A stretch of 64,000 nucleotides of DNA, taken from positions 114,282,437 to 114,346,436 of the forward strand of contig OY856187.1 of NCBI GenBank assembly GCA_963693315.1, written 5' to 3'. The position numbers and the translations under genes were made by a program. Of the stretch, positions 45,485 to 58,289 are shown piece by piece. This stretch comes from Diogma glabrata (lineage: Eukaryota > Arthropoda > Insecta > Diptera > Cylindrotomidae). Position 1 is the stretch's first letter. Each line of letters begins with the position of its first letter. Under the pieces are notes generated by a model, which saw only the letters and a program-made list of their open reading frames with translations, did not search any database and was not told the origin of the DNA.

Positions 45485-46665
45485 CAGTTGTAATTTCCCA
45501 AGGGCGGTAATAATTCGAAATAATTTTTTGCCAATAAATTTCGAAAGCAAGTAAGTATATTGATAAAAGCACGAGGCCGTAGGCCGAAGGCTTTTATCTA
45601 TACCATTAGCTTGAGGAATTTTTCAAAAAATTATGAGAATTTACCAACGAACGAAGGGAATTCGTTTAGAAAATTTTTTGCCATTTTTCATTTATTTATA
45701 TATTTTTTATGAATAATACGTTGGATTACTGTGATATCAGCTAATTATTTTAAAATTAGACTGACAATTTTTAATATTCCAATAGGCCAGACGTATAAAT
45801 TTTTTTTATTAGTATAATTCGAATGTTATTGGTAAAATTGAATGATGTCATTACATTTTAGAGAATTTCGTTGGTTTAAATCAAAATAAAATTAAGGCAG
45901 CAAATTTTCAGTAGTAATTTCCCAAGGGCGGTGATAATTCGAAAGAATTTTTTGCCAAAAAATTTCGGCAGAATTTTCCAAAAAATTATGAGAATTTCTC
46001 AGAGAAAGAGGGGAATTCGTTTAGAAAATTTTTTGCCTTAGTTTGATAAAAGTACGAGGCCGTAGGCCGAGCGGTGATAATTCGAAATAATTTTGTGCCA
46101 AAAATTTCGAAAGCAAGTATATTGCCGTAGACCGAGGGCTGTTATCAATACCACTTGTTTGAGGAATTTTCCAAAAAATTATGAGAACTATCAACGAACG
46201 AGGGGAATACGTTTAGAAAATTTTTTGCCATTTTTCATTTCTTTATATATTTTTTATGAATTATACATTGGCTACTGGATTAATTATTTCAAAATTAGGC
46301 TGATAATTTTACATATCCCAGTAGACCAGACGTATAACTATTTGTTATTAGTATAATTCTAATGTTATTGGTGAAATTGAATGATATAATTACATTTTAG
46401 AGAATTTCACAACTGAAAATTTTTTGCTATTTTGCATTTCTTTATATATTTTTTATGAATTATACGTTGGCCTACTACGATATCAGTTCATTATTTCAAA
46501 AATTATTTGATAATTTTTAATATCCCAGTAGGCCAGACGTATAACTATGTGTTATTAGTATAATTCAAATGCTAGTGGTGAAATTGAATGATTTCATTAC
46601 ATTTTAGAGAATTTCATTGGATTAAATTAAAATAAAACTAAGGCAAAAAATTTTCAATTATTACA
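45485..46665. repeat. Tandemly duplicated composite repeat with internal TIR modules
   Basis: The block 'tttcccaagggcggt.ataa' with 'ttcga.agaattttttgccaa' occurs at about 45494 and 45911, with a shorter form near 46071. A 'gaggccgtaggccga' hairpin core lies at 45573 and 46049. A module of about 90 bases bounded by TTATACGTTGG and CCAGACGTATAA occurs three times (about 45713-45797, 46261-46337, 46461-46545). Each is followed by 'tta.tagtataattc.aatg' and 'gaatgat.tcattacatttt'. The region grew by partial duplications of one composite unit. No coding capacity. Confidence 0.6.
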
Positions 46666-48044
46666 GTCGATTAAAAATTCTATTTTTTTCTTTACCAATA
46701 TTTTAATTAACTAAATGTTAATTCTGTTCGAAAATATGGAAAGGATGAAAACATTGTGTTTTAGAAGGATGATACAGAATTCATTGTTGTCTAACGGAAA
46801 AAAATTATGAGCTTGCATTTGTGTTCCATCTTCCATAACATTTCCATAACATCTCGAATATGCTGGTCGATATCTGAAAACAGCATTGCTTAGTGAAAAA
46901 TGGAACGCTGACGACATAATCGGCATTCGGAGCAACAGTCATCAAGCACCAGCAGTGCGAGTAATGAAAGGCAGCAATCACTTGAAGAAAGGAAGTCGTT
47001 TTCCAAGCAAACGGCACCAAAGAAGATTAGTTTGGAAAAACATGACGTCTTATGAACAACAAAACTGTTTAATACGTTTCTTTCGTGGTCAACAACCCAA
47101 CAACATCTTATACTTTGTTTATTCTAAAAACTAAAAAAATCTCAGAATAAAACATTATACCCTGGAATTTAAGACCCAAAACAAGACGAGAATTCACAAT
47201 TTTTATTCGCATCAGAATCTTTAGGAATTTTACAATCAAAATGGAAGAGAGAAAATAAGACATAAAGAGATAATTTTTTTATGACCTCAAATGGAAAAAC
47301 AAGGCCAACAAACTTAACTAATCGAGTTTAGTTTTTTGCCTGCATTTACTTAAACAACATTCCATTAAACTTTACTAAATGCAGGGTGTTTCTTCGCCGA
47401 AGAAAAAACATAATTAATCGAACATCATCGCTTGTGTAGTTTTTTGAGTTAAATAATTCTTGTTTAATTGTCTTTCATGTTTCGTTTTTTCTCAAAATTT
47501 ATAGAACTTAAAAAAGATTAGAAGGAATTCGGTCGAGGTTAACTGACTAACGTAGCCAAGTCAATTATTATTACTAAATGCTTTGACCTTTCGAAATATT
47601 AAACGAACTTTATATAAGAGCCACTAAAACTACATTTTCCGTTATACTTAAAAATGCATCAAACAACGAATGTCACCTCTATTAAGAATTAAAAATTAAA
47701 ATATTTAAGATCAATAATAAAAAACCAAAAGGTCCGTTTTATGTCATTTTGACAAAACATTTATCTTGCTTTAATTAATAAACGAACCAAATCTGTTGTA
47801 ACCAAATTAAAAACCACAAACCACATCCTCAATCAAAAATTTAATCAAATTTATTAAATTATTTATCTACTTATGTTCTATTAATTATCATAATAAAATG
47901 ATTTTTGTAAAAAAGTTACACTATATCACTCACAATCATCAAGAATTTAACACAATTTTTTTTCTTTCCAATTTAAGTTCAATAACATAAGAAAAATGCA
48001 CGAAAAACCAGTAAGAAAGATATATAATAGTAGTTTAATCAATG
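46666..48044. other. No recognisable gene; one GC-richer patch
   Basis: 46815-47060 is richer in GC than its surroundings and open on both strands (82 codons plus, 46886-47134; 71 codons minus, 46805-47020). I recognise no domain in either direction. It could be an eroded coding remnant. Confidence 0.3.
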
Positions 48045-48185
48045 AGTGAATAATGAAGTAGTTTATTCTCAAGCAAAAGTTTAAAATTTGAGCGAGGCAC
48101 GAGCGAGAATTTTAATTTGCGAGAGAATAAAATTCATTATTCACGAATCGATTACAATACTTTATTCTCTGACAAAGATTTTATT
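48045..48185. repeat. Hairpin repeat
   Basis: Inverted arms 'agtgaataatgaagtagttt', 'attctcaagcaaa' on the left and 'aaattcattattcac' with 'actttattctct' on the right surround 'gagcgaggcacgagcg'. The organisation (AT arms, CG-rich centre) is like HP1 and the 13125-13500 units. Confidence 0.45.
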
Positions 48186-49391
<1,206 letters not shown>

Positions 49392-49470
49392 ACGTTCAGA
49401 CTTGTTAGTTAATTGTTTTAGCTAGATTTCTTAAATATGTCAGTCAATCGGTTAGATTTTTGGAGTACTA

Positions 49471-50241
49471 TAGGGTCATTCCAAAGTGACTAACGTAACA
49501 TTTATACCGAAGTTCACAACTTTGTTTCCTTATAACTAAAATAATAAAGATTATTTTAAGCACTTGTTGACTTTTTAAAATGTAAATCGAGTTTATTTAT
49601 CTAAATCAGAAAGCTTTTTTATTTAAATTAAATTTGTTAGATATTTTTTAAATAAAAATGTAAATGTGACTAACGTAACATTTTTTATACCATTAAATTA
49701 ACACCTAAATTATGAACCAAAATCCTCTAGTTGGTGAAAATGTACATAAAATTTATTGATAAGTTCCTTCAATGTAATTAATGTATTTTTTAAAAAAGCC
49801 AATAACTTTTTAAAAAATTTGTTAGTTTTTCATAAATTGACGCTTTTGATTTAAATGATGTGTGACTAACGTAACGTGACTAACGTAACACAAAAGAATT
49901 CATGTATTTAGAATGCTTATCTCATTTATTTGGAAAGCAAAGCAGTCCAGTTCAGACACTTCAAACTTTAGCTTACAGAAAATAAAAAGTCTAAAACAAT
50001 TCGGTTTATTATATTTGTGTTATGCTATATTCTTTTTTGATATATTTTAATTCGTATATTAAGTCTTTTTCACAACCATGCGCTTAATTGCATTCTAAAC
50101 AAAATAACAATATTGAAATTTTCACAGTTGTTGCCATATCTTATAGTAAAATATATGAAAAAAAAGTTATAGGTCACAGTTACAGTTTTGTGAAGAAAAA
50201 AAATTTAGCTTGAAGGTTGACTTTAAAATGGAATGACCCTA
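49471..50241. mobile_element. TA-flanked TIR element with internal GTGACTAACGTAAC repeats
   Basis: A 771-bp element. The ends are TAGGGTCATTCCA on the left and TGGAATGACCCTA on the right, each next to TA (49469-49470 and 50242-50243). TA duplication and TIRs point to a Tc1/mariner-type nonautonomous element. Inside, GTGACTAACGTAAC recurs at about 49486, 49667, 49862 and 49871, the last two in direct tandem. No transposase frame is present. The internal motif repeats may be binding sites, which is inference. Confidence 0.75.
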
Positions 50242-50551
50242 TAGTGGAAATAAATTTTTACATTATCTGTTTTTAACGTCAATTAGTAAAGTTAAAAGTT
50301 AAAGGTACATTTACGTACATTTTTTATTGATGTTCCAAGATGTTCCAAGATGTTCCTATGCTTTGAAAAATATTGGAATTATACTTTTTCAACTTCGTTT
50401 GATTAAGCGACCCACTAGATAGAAAGAAAATGAACTAAAATTTGGTGGTGCTTAAGCGTGCTGTATGTAACCAAAGCATCATTCGGGTAACAAGGGAGGA
50501 TCGTAGTTTAAACAAGTTCACCCGAACTTGTGCTCAGATATGTGTGATGTG

Positions 50552-50672
50552 ATATTTTTTTTTATATAATCTGTTGTGTAGTAGGAATTACAATATGTGT
50601 CACAACAACATATAAAAACCAAGCCCAAGGTCCCAAGCCCACAACAACATGCGTTCTAAGGTTTTAACAAAT
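50552..50672 (-). repeat. R/LINE tail fragment
   Basis: A minus-strand fragment consisting only of the shared 3' tail, with poly-A (T tract at 50553-50563) and the blocks 'gtcacaacaacatataaaa' and 'acaacatgcgttctaagg'. It is too short to tell whether it came from an R copy or from the LINE. Confidence 0.7.
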
Positions 50673-51599
50673 TTTTATAATAATTCGTTGCTCAGATTAT
50701 TTCGTCGCTTTAATAATGAAACAACGTATTCGCAAAAGTGTAGTTTCGAGATAATTGGGTTTAAAGATTTTTCGATTTTCTGATTTTCGTAAACTCGGCA
50801 GCACTATTGAATGAATAAAGATATTGGAAAAAAAATTTCTACCAATTAATCTTGACTAATTAATCTTGACTAATTTAAACATATTAAAATTTCACATTGG
50901 TACCTGCTGGCTTTTCTACATAAAAAGAGGTGAAAAGTCAATCAGGTACCTTATACGTTATTTCATATTTCATATACGTTATTTCATTTTGCATGGAAGT
51001 ACGATTAAGCCTAAAATTAATTATTATTGAACTAACGCATAATATTCTTACAATTTTTTATTTATATGAACCGGCATATCATGTAGTAATGAATGATGCT
51101 TATACAATATTTTAGATTTACCATTTCGTGTGGCGATCGTAATGTATGTAAAGTATACGACACTGATTTTACCCAAGTTATTATTCTGAAGGAATTGAAA
51201 TATCGTACATGCATTTACGCTGTTTCAATATTTAACCAAATTCAAATTTGCATGTACGTTAATTAACAATATATTAATTTTCAACCCCAATTATAAATAA
51301 ATTGGAAAATGTTAAAATGCCACTTTATAGACATCCTTATGGGGAATGCAGCGCACCCATTATATAATAACAACGTATATATGGCATACGTTATTTCATT
51401 ATTAAAGCGACGATTTGTTTCCGCGTTACAGTTCTTGCACCCCCTACATATCCTAATGGTCTTATACCTCTGGAATCAAACCGAACTTAATGTACGGTGT
51501 GATCATATGGTGGACTGCACTGTTCAATGCTATCAACCCAAACTTGGTAGAAAAATACAAATTATAGCCTTCATTTTTGGCACTATACGTACGAGTGGA
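50673..51599. other. No recognisable domain
   Basis: Short frames only. From about 51330 GC content rises toward the LINE remnant that follows, and the 98-codon frame at 51309-51605 may include upstream decayed LINE sequence. I cannot identify a motif in it. Confidence 0.35.
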
Positions 51600-52440
51600 C
51601 GATGAAGGTCATTCTGCATCTTCTACCCCTTTGATGTTTTAGAGCTACAGATAGCATACAATACATCCCTCTTATACGCTTGAGGAAAGCTTGGAGGGAA
51701 TAGGGTTTGGCGTAAGACGATGTGGTCCATAACCACATTCTCTCATAACCATATCTCCCCCAGCGGGGTGGAAGGTAGTGAACATTTTTAAGCCTGGCTC
51801 AAAACTCAAAGGTAGAGTGAAAGGAGGAGTGTTCTTAGAACAGGTAAGTATTAACCACTCTTTTCGTCTTCCAGACCACCGCAGTGTACATCAGGCCGAG
51901 TTGATCCCGATAAATAAAGCTTTGGCATTACTGAAGCATAATGTAATATCAACTAAAGATATCAACATCTATGTGATTAAAATCAATAGATGCAGCAGCA
52001 ACGACATCAAAAGTGACACTCGAGCTCATCTCTGGATGAGATGGCCATGCAGTCTACCATCTCATCCAAATTATATGGGTGCCTGGTCGCAATGGCCTTA
52101 GAGGCGACTGAATAGCGAACGCACTCGCTAAGGAAGGTGCTGAGCTGGAACTTCTACAATAAAAAAATGATGACGGCTGGTCGCTTGCATCTCTCAAACA
52201 ATCAACTTATGACAAGTCTGCCTGGATAACAGTTAACCGGTCTTCAAACACCAACACCTGCAAAACAAGCGCGCAGATCTGGCCCAGATTAGACTTGCAG
52301 CACTCTAAAGAAATGTTATCACTGGATCCTTGATGAGCTAAAGTTTTCATTCAATTTGGTCAACATTTCCTTTAACCATGAGTGTACGCTTTTTAGGTTT
52401 CCGTACTTTGGAAAAGTAAAAGCCCTATTGGCACCATATT
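51600..52440 (+). pseudogene. Jockey/I-type LINE RNase H domain remnant
   Basis: Translation from 51778 gives FKPGSKLKGRVKGGVFLEQ, then SFRLPDHRSVHQAELIPINK and LLKHNVISTKDINIY, matching the RNase H domain that follows RT in I-type and some Jockey LINEs. The first catalytic Asp (expected in a TDGSK-type motif) is replaced. After a frame change near 52050, 52085-52150 gives an ADALAK-like IANALAKEGAELELL with stops around it, the end of the same domain. RT motifs upstream were not recognised. The gene is dead from several frameshifts and stops. Codon usage and GC are distinct from the flanks. Confidence 0.75.
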
Positions 52441-52699
52441 CGTGAGACTTCAGTGTCCGTCCGAATTTCTACATTATCGATTTTTTCGACATTATCGACT
52501 AAAATGTATTGGTCCACGCCTGTTGAAAAAAAAACAATTGCAAATATTTGTTTTGATCTGTATTTTATAGACATAGATAAGGAGATAGTAAAATAAAAGT
52601 TTTTTTAAGGAATCGAGTTTGATTTAGAAAAATCGAAAAAGATTGTATTGTGTATTTCAAAAAAAAGTTCAATAAATTATCGACTGTCTAGTTTTTGAG

Positions 52700-53140
52700 T
52701 TATTACCAAATACGTCAGTTTGTTTTCCTGTCCCTCATCTTTTAATTCGAACATGACAAAAGAAAAAATTGAAAAATGTCACATAACATATAGCGGTCAT
52801 CTCATCATTTAAAATGTTATATGGTTGGGTAAGGAGTAGAAATTTTGAAAAAAAAATTATGCTTGACTTTGGCGAGTCCTATCAATGGTGTATTTTTTCT
52901 AGTCTAAAACAATTTTTCTTGTAATTTTCGAAAGCACAGTTTTCGACTTATTTTAAAAAATGTGCAATTTTTTTCCATTCCCTACCTCGTTAACTTCGAA
53001 CATTACAAAAGAAAAAATTTGAAAAAATTCGCGGTTGTAGGAAATGTTGGGAAAAAAATAAACAAAAAATATAGCGGTAGGCTTATCATTTTAAAATGTT
53101 GCTTGGAGAGAGTTGAAAGTAGAAATTTTGAAAAATAGTG
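52700..53140 (+). repeat. Diverged direct duplication, about 250 bp apart
   Basis: Two copies of about 130-170 bases: about 52725-52855 and 52975-53140. Both have 'ttcgaacat.acaaaagaaa', 'aaatt.gaaaaa', 'atatagcggt', 'tcat..ttaaaatgtt' and 'agtagaaattttgaaaa' in the same order. No coding frame. Origin unknown. Confidence 0.55.
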
Positions 53141-54257
53141 GATTGTATCAGTCACTACGCTCGTGCTGCAAACTAAATCTTGTTTGAAAAACGTATTCGC
53201 ACTAGTAATACACCCTAGTTTTTGTAACATAGGCAGAAAATTCATAAATATTTATTTAATTGTTAATTTAATCATTTATTTAACAAAGTTATAAACAAAT
53301 TTCAGATTTTTAAATAATTAAAGTGCGAAATCTTTGTTGTTCGCTGCTAAATTGTACTAAACTGTTAACATTTAATTTAAAAAAAAAATAAACATAGCAA
53401 TTCGGTTACACACAATTTCGAAATTTAAAAAAAAACATATTAATCCACGTACAGCTTTGTAAAATTTTGAAAGCTGGGTTTTTTGACTATATGGTAAGTT
53501 ATTTAAATTATTAATTTGATATTTTAGTACTGTAAAAATAATCTATTTAAGATAGATTTAACTACAAATATCACATGCATGCGGCGTGCGGCCATACAAA
53601 ATATTTTTTGGGCGTGTGTGCGGAAAAGTAAATTTTTCGTTCATGTTTTTCTAGTACAAAATTGAATATTTTTTGTGCATGTGTTACAAAAAATTATTTT
53701 TGACCTTGACGAGTAGTTATTTTTGACCTTGTCATATAAAATGTGAATTTTTTTTTATTCCACAACAATTTTTATTGAAATGATAAATTTATTGTACCAA
53801 TATTTATTTACAGTTATTATTTATTAGCCACGGACATTTATTGTAAGCCAAAGATTGGTCAATGAATGTTTTTTTTCTTGTGCGAAAAAGTCTTACTTGG
53901 GTAAGCGTGAATTACCAAAAACATATGAATAAATTTTTTTATATCAGCCAACTTATATTCTCTAATTTTTAAGTAAATAACGTTTTATCTATATTCTACA
54001 TGGTACTGAAATTAATTTTAATTGTTTATTCGTAACAGCAGTAAAATTTTCAACATTTGTGACATTGATTTCAGAGTTTCAGACTGCTAAATTAATTGGG
54101 CTTTTCTTTTGAAAGTGGACATATCGATCTTTTTTCACTTATCTTACAAAATCTGAAAATTTGGTTATGTTGGCTAATTATGGTTAGTACCAATGTTATT
54201 AGTATTAATAAATGGCGTTATACGGTTATGAACTTTGGCAAGTTTTTACGGGGGCAT
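53141..54257. other. No recognisable feature
   Basis: AT-rich DNA. No gene or clear repeat ends. Near 53690-53735 'tatttttgaccttg' is repeated in tandem. Confidence 0.4.
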
Positions 54258-54366
54258 GACGTTGGTGTTTTGTTAATAACGCTCACAAATTTCATTGAGT
54301 TGTTAAACATTAATATATATATACTCAATGAAATTTGTGAGCGTTATTAACAAAACACCAGCGTTG
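54258..54366. repeat. Near-perfect hairpin, 42-bp arms
   Basis: Arms at 54259-54300 and 54323-54364 are inverted copies across a 22-base AT-rich loop. Each contains 'tgttttgttaataacgctca' and 'caaatttcattgagt', and only one mismatch is seen ('gttggtg' against 'cgctggtg' inverted). There are no terminal duplications or coding frame. Confidence 0.85.
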
Positions 54367-57039
54367 TACGTCAAAATATTTTACAAGTAAGTGTAGAAAA
54401 AGTTATTTTTGAAATTAATAATTCATCCCATTTCCATTGTGTGTTGTTCTGGCACCCTTTTACTGCAAAGCACATATCTTACAATAGCACTTTTTTATAT
54501 TTTTTACCCCAAATCTTACAGATAATATATGCAACTATCAAATTCTGAAAAAAAATTAAAAGATTCATTTATAGATTAATTTTTACGAGTTTTTGAAGAT
54601 CACTTCAAGTTTTAATATCTAGTATTTCATAAAACCATAAAAAAAGTCGGAATCAAAGTACCAAAGTACCCCATTTCAACGCAAATTGATTTTATTTGTG
54701 GTATTACAAATGTTTACGAGCGGACCCACCAGAGACTTCGTTTTTGCTGGAAAAAATTAATTTTACAATTCGTTTTCACCGAGTGCCAGGCAACCGACTC
54801 ATTTCCATATTCAACGTCTTATAATATCAAAAAGTGTTTTTAGAAAACAATGTTCAAAATTATATATTCCAATTTTCTTATTAGAATTATTAGATAAACA
54901 ACAATTGTGCATACTTGTAAATAGACGATATCTTAAATAAAAATATGAAATTGGTAACCGTTAATTCTTTGAACGTATAGAAAGGGCAACCAATAATTAA
55001 AAATCTTTTTGATTAAGAAATATTACTGAATTATCCCTACCCGTATTGATTATTCGATATCAGTTTTGCAAAACACCTCGGTATACCGGTATTCGATATA
55101 CCGGTATTTCATGCCGTACTGTTGACTCGCTATAACGTAATTAAGGACGTAACTACAACTAAACTAAATAACCTACGATAAAAACTCCATCATAGGTTAC
55201 AGAGTGTAACAAGCAATCGACGACAATTGTTTACGAAAGAAATAAAAATAACAAAATAAACTTTTGATCGGACTACTACTTGAAATAACCGCGTTTTCGC
55301 CTTTCAATTTAAAAAAAAACGTATTTGTTTGCTATAAAAGCATTAGATTATGATTAAATACTTTACAAAAAACTGATAAGATTGGAAATCGACATTAATC
55401 TACTACAATCATATTATTGCGTTTCTATACAAAATCAATGCTCACAACAATGAAAAACAATATATTTGCGTTTCAACATCTCTCCAGAAAAGGCTGTTTC
55501 CTTACAGCTTCTTGGATGTATCATTTAAAAATTCATGTGATTCAATAACATAAAAAAGTGTACACATCCAAAATTCTAAGGCAACCACAAACAAAAATGT
55601 TTTTTTATTATTGCACAACAAGTTGTAATCCGTACCTAACACAATAATTCACATAAAATAAATTGTTTGAAGTTTGTCGAAATAGTTTTTTTTATTTATT
55701 TGTTTTATTTGGAATTTCCATCTGATGCAAAGTTTATAAATTTAACTCCCATAAAAATGGTTTGCAACATTCATTGTTATAAGTAAAGTAATATATGTAT
55801 AAAACCAGAACATGATTCTTTATGTTAGAATTCTTAAGAACTGAAGACAATCTTTAGCAATAGAATAATAAAAAATCTTAACTATTTTAATTGGTCACGA
55901 ATTTTCAAAATAAAAATTATAAATTTTATCATGATTAAGATATAAATATTGTATTATATATGACATTTGAATAGTATTAGAAATAACTTTGTAGCAATAA
56001 TTTTTTTTTGTTAAACATAAATTCAAACAACAATTCATCATTTTATATTCATGAATTACATAGTCGTTCTTTTGTGTAATGATATGGAAACGTTAATGTT
56101 TTGGAATGATTATACTCGTTTTATTATAATACACTGAAATTTAAGGTATTAATTAGAGAGAGATTATATTAAATATTTATATATGTACGTGTAAATGTAT
56201 ATTTTATTTGAATTAGAAGAATAGATACAAGGAGAAAAGGATGGAGTTCTTCAACAGCAGCTTAAAACCGACAACAGTTTAATAACCTTAAATAAATTGA
56301 ATATTGTGCTAATAGTGCTAAACCTTACTGATGTTCCAAAAATTTTCATACTTGTTTTTGGGTGGTCTAAACTTTATGATATTGTTTTCCTGGATCCTAA
56401 ATATTTTTAAATCAAGTTAAAAAAATATTTATTGGTGCTAAATACATAAAGATGAATATTTTCTGTCCTTGAGGGACCAACAGAAATGTTTTAGCTCTGG
56501 TGTAAGGTGTAACAACCTTTGATTTCAAATACTGATGAATGATGAACTTCGAAAATATGTTTTGGTCTCAAGCACAAAAATGCGCATTTTAATGTCTGTA
56601 TACCAATAAATAATTTTTATTCCTCACATCATTGAAAACTGTTTAAAATCCACGAAAAGAATATCGAAAACGTTTAAATCCCCACAAAACAGTATCATAA
56701 CCGTAAAACATCAACAAACAGCAAATTGCTTTGTTAAAAATATTTTTATTTCTTCTGTTTGAAAATATTAGTTAATACATATACATTATAATTAATATAC
56801 ATCAAAATTTTTGAAAGTCACAAAATTTTGCGCATTCCATTTGTCCAAACTTATGTGAGACCATGCAGTTAACTACATACGCATGATTACAAAATGTTTA
56901 GAATCCAAGTAAATAATAACGAAAAATTCCTGAACACCATAAAACAGTATCAAAAGCTTTAGAACACCAGAAAAAAACACTGAAAATATTTTTATAAATA
57001 TTTTACGTAATATTGTCACAAATTTGAATTTAAAAAATA
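54367..57039. other. AT-rich stretch without recognisable genes
   Basis: About 2.7 kb with no domain-bearing frame. A palindromic 'ataccggtat' pair lies at 55080-55112, separated by 'tcgat', and may be an end of a small element; a similar 'ataccggtat' occurs alone at 61773. Nothing else identified. Confidence 0.42.
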
Positions 57040-58110
57040 TGGAAGAGTTGAAATCTCAAACTCTGAGATATCAAGACTTCGGTTTCGGTTAAGGATTTTG
57101 ATATAGTTTTTGGCATAAAACTTTTATGAGGACATTGTTTTTAGTTTTGGGCAGCAATGTATATCAAACATAAAACTCTTTGTTAGTACATGTATTTTTT
57201 TATCTCTGTTTAAAAATTTATTACAAAACTAACATGAAACATCAATACTTTGCCGGAAAAATATAACAGATCAAAGATTAACATAATTTAGTGAAAAGAT
57301 GATACAATCAGCAAACTACTCAAAAACCTCTCCATTTAGCGTTTCGAGAAAGTATTACAAAATCGCAAGTTCATATTTCTTTCAAAATTCTAAAACTATT
57401 GCAAAAATTATTGCAAAATCAAAAATACAAACTTTTTTCAAAATTCCAAAAATATTTCAAAAACTATAACACATTCAAAAATTTCCATGTCACATTTACG
57501 TTATACAAACAGCTAAATATTTTTTCCAAAAAATTGGCTAAAAAATAAATGAAATCATTTGTTGACATACTTGACAATATTTTTGGACAAACTTAAAATG
57601 CAATAAAATTCTTAATGTAATAATAATATCTTCATTACATTTCATTTCATACAAATAACTAATTTAATTTAATTTTATTTTCTAAACAAAAAATGAAAAT
57701 CATTCTTTTGACACACTTGACATTATTTTTTTGATAAACTTATAATGCCATGATTTTCAATAATAATAATAATAAAATTTCTTGTCAAACAAATAATTAA
57801 TTTTATTTTTTTCAAAAAAATTGGATAAAAAAATAAATAAAATCTTTCTTTTGACACACTTGACAACATTTTGTTAACAAACTTATAATGTAATAATCTA
57901 GTTTTTAGTCTCGTCATACGTCTCGACATACCGATCCCGACCATCAAGATTTCTTCAAGTTCAATGTTTCTATTCGTAATCACTTAAAATGAACGTTTTT
58001 TAAGCAAAAAATATGCAAATTTCCTTGTTTTGACACACTTGGTTTTTTTTGACCCACTTCCGGTACAGTTATCGAATAATTCGTCCTTTCGGCTCTTCCC
58101 ATTAAGTAAA
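57040..58110 (-). repeat. F-family repeat copy F3, inverted
   Basis: Reverse-orientation F copy. The 3' region is at 57060-57330 ('ctctgagatatcaagacttc', 'tatgaggacattgtttt', 'acctctccatttagcgttt'). The 60-base array is short (57360-57490). The 'ttttgacacacttgaca' units lie at about 57560, 57705 and 57850. The head ends with 'acttccggtacagttatcga' and 'gtcctttcggctcttccca' near 58095. It is the most complete 3' half, together with F1. Confidence 0.65.
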
Positions 58111-58289
58111 CCTAATTAAAAAAAAAATGAAGTGAAAACATAAATGTTTTTTCACGTAAACGCGATAGACGATATAATCTCATTTTTTGCGCAGCCACGG
58201 TATCTTTTCTAGCTATAATAACAAAACGTTTGGAATATAAATTCTTCAATTTTATTAATTAAATTTTAAATGCAATTCACACGCCGTTG
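58111..58289. other. No recognisable feature
   Basis: Short spacer between F3 and the RTE fragment. Confidence 0.35.

Noticed and set aside
46805..47134. Possible host exon (open on both strands, GC-richer)
   Set aside because: No domain, splice-site support or similarity was recognisable; kept only as a note.
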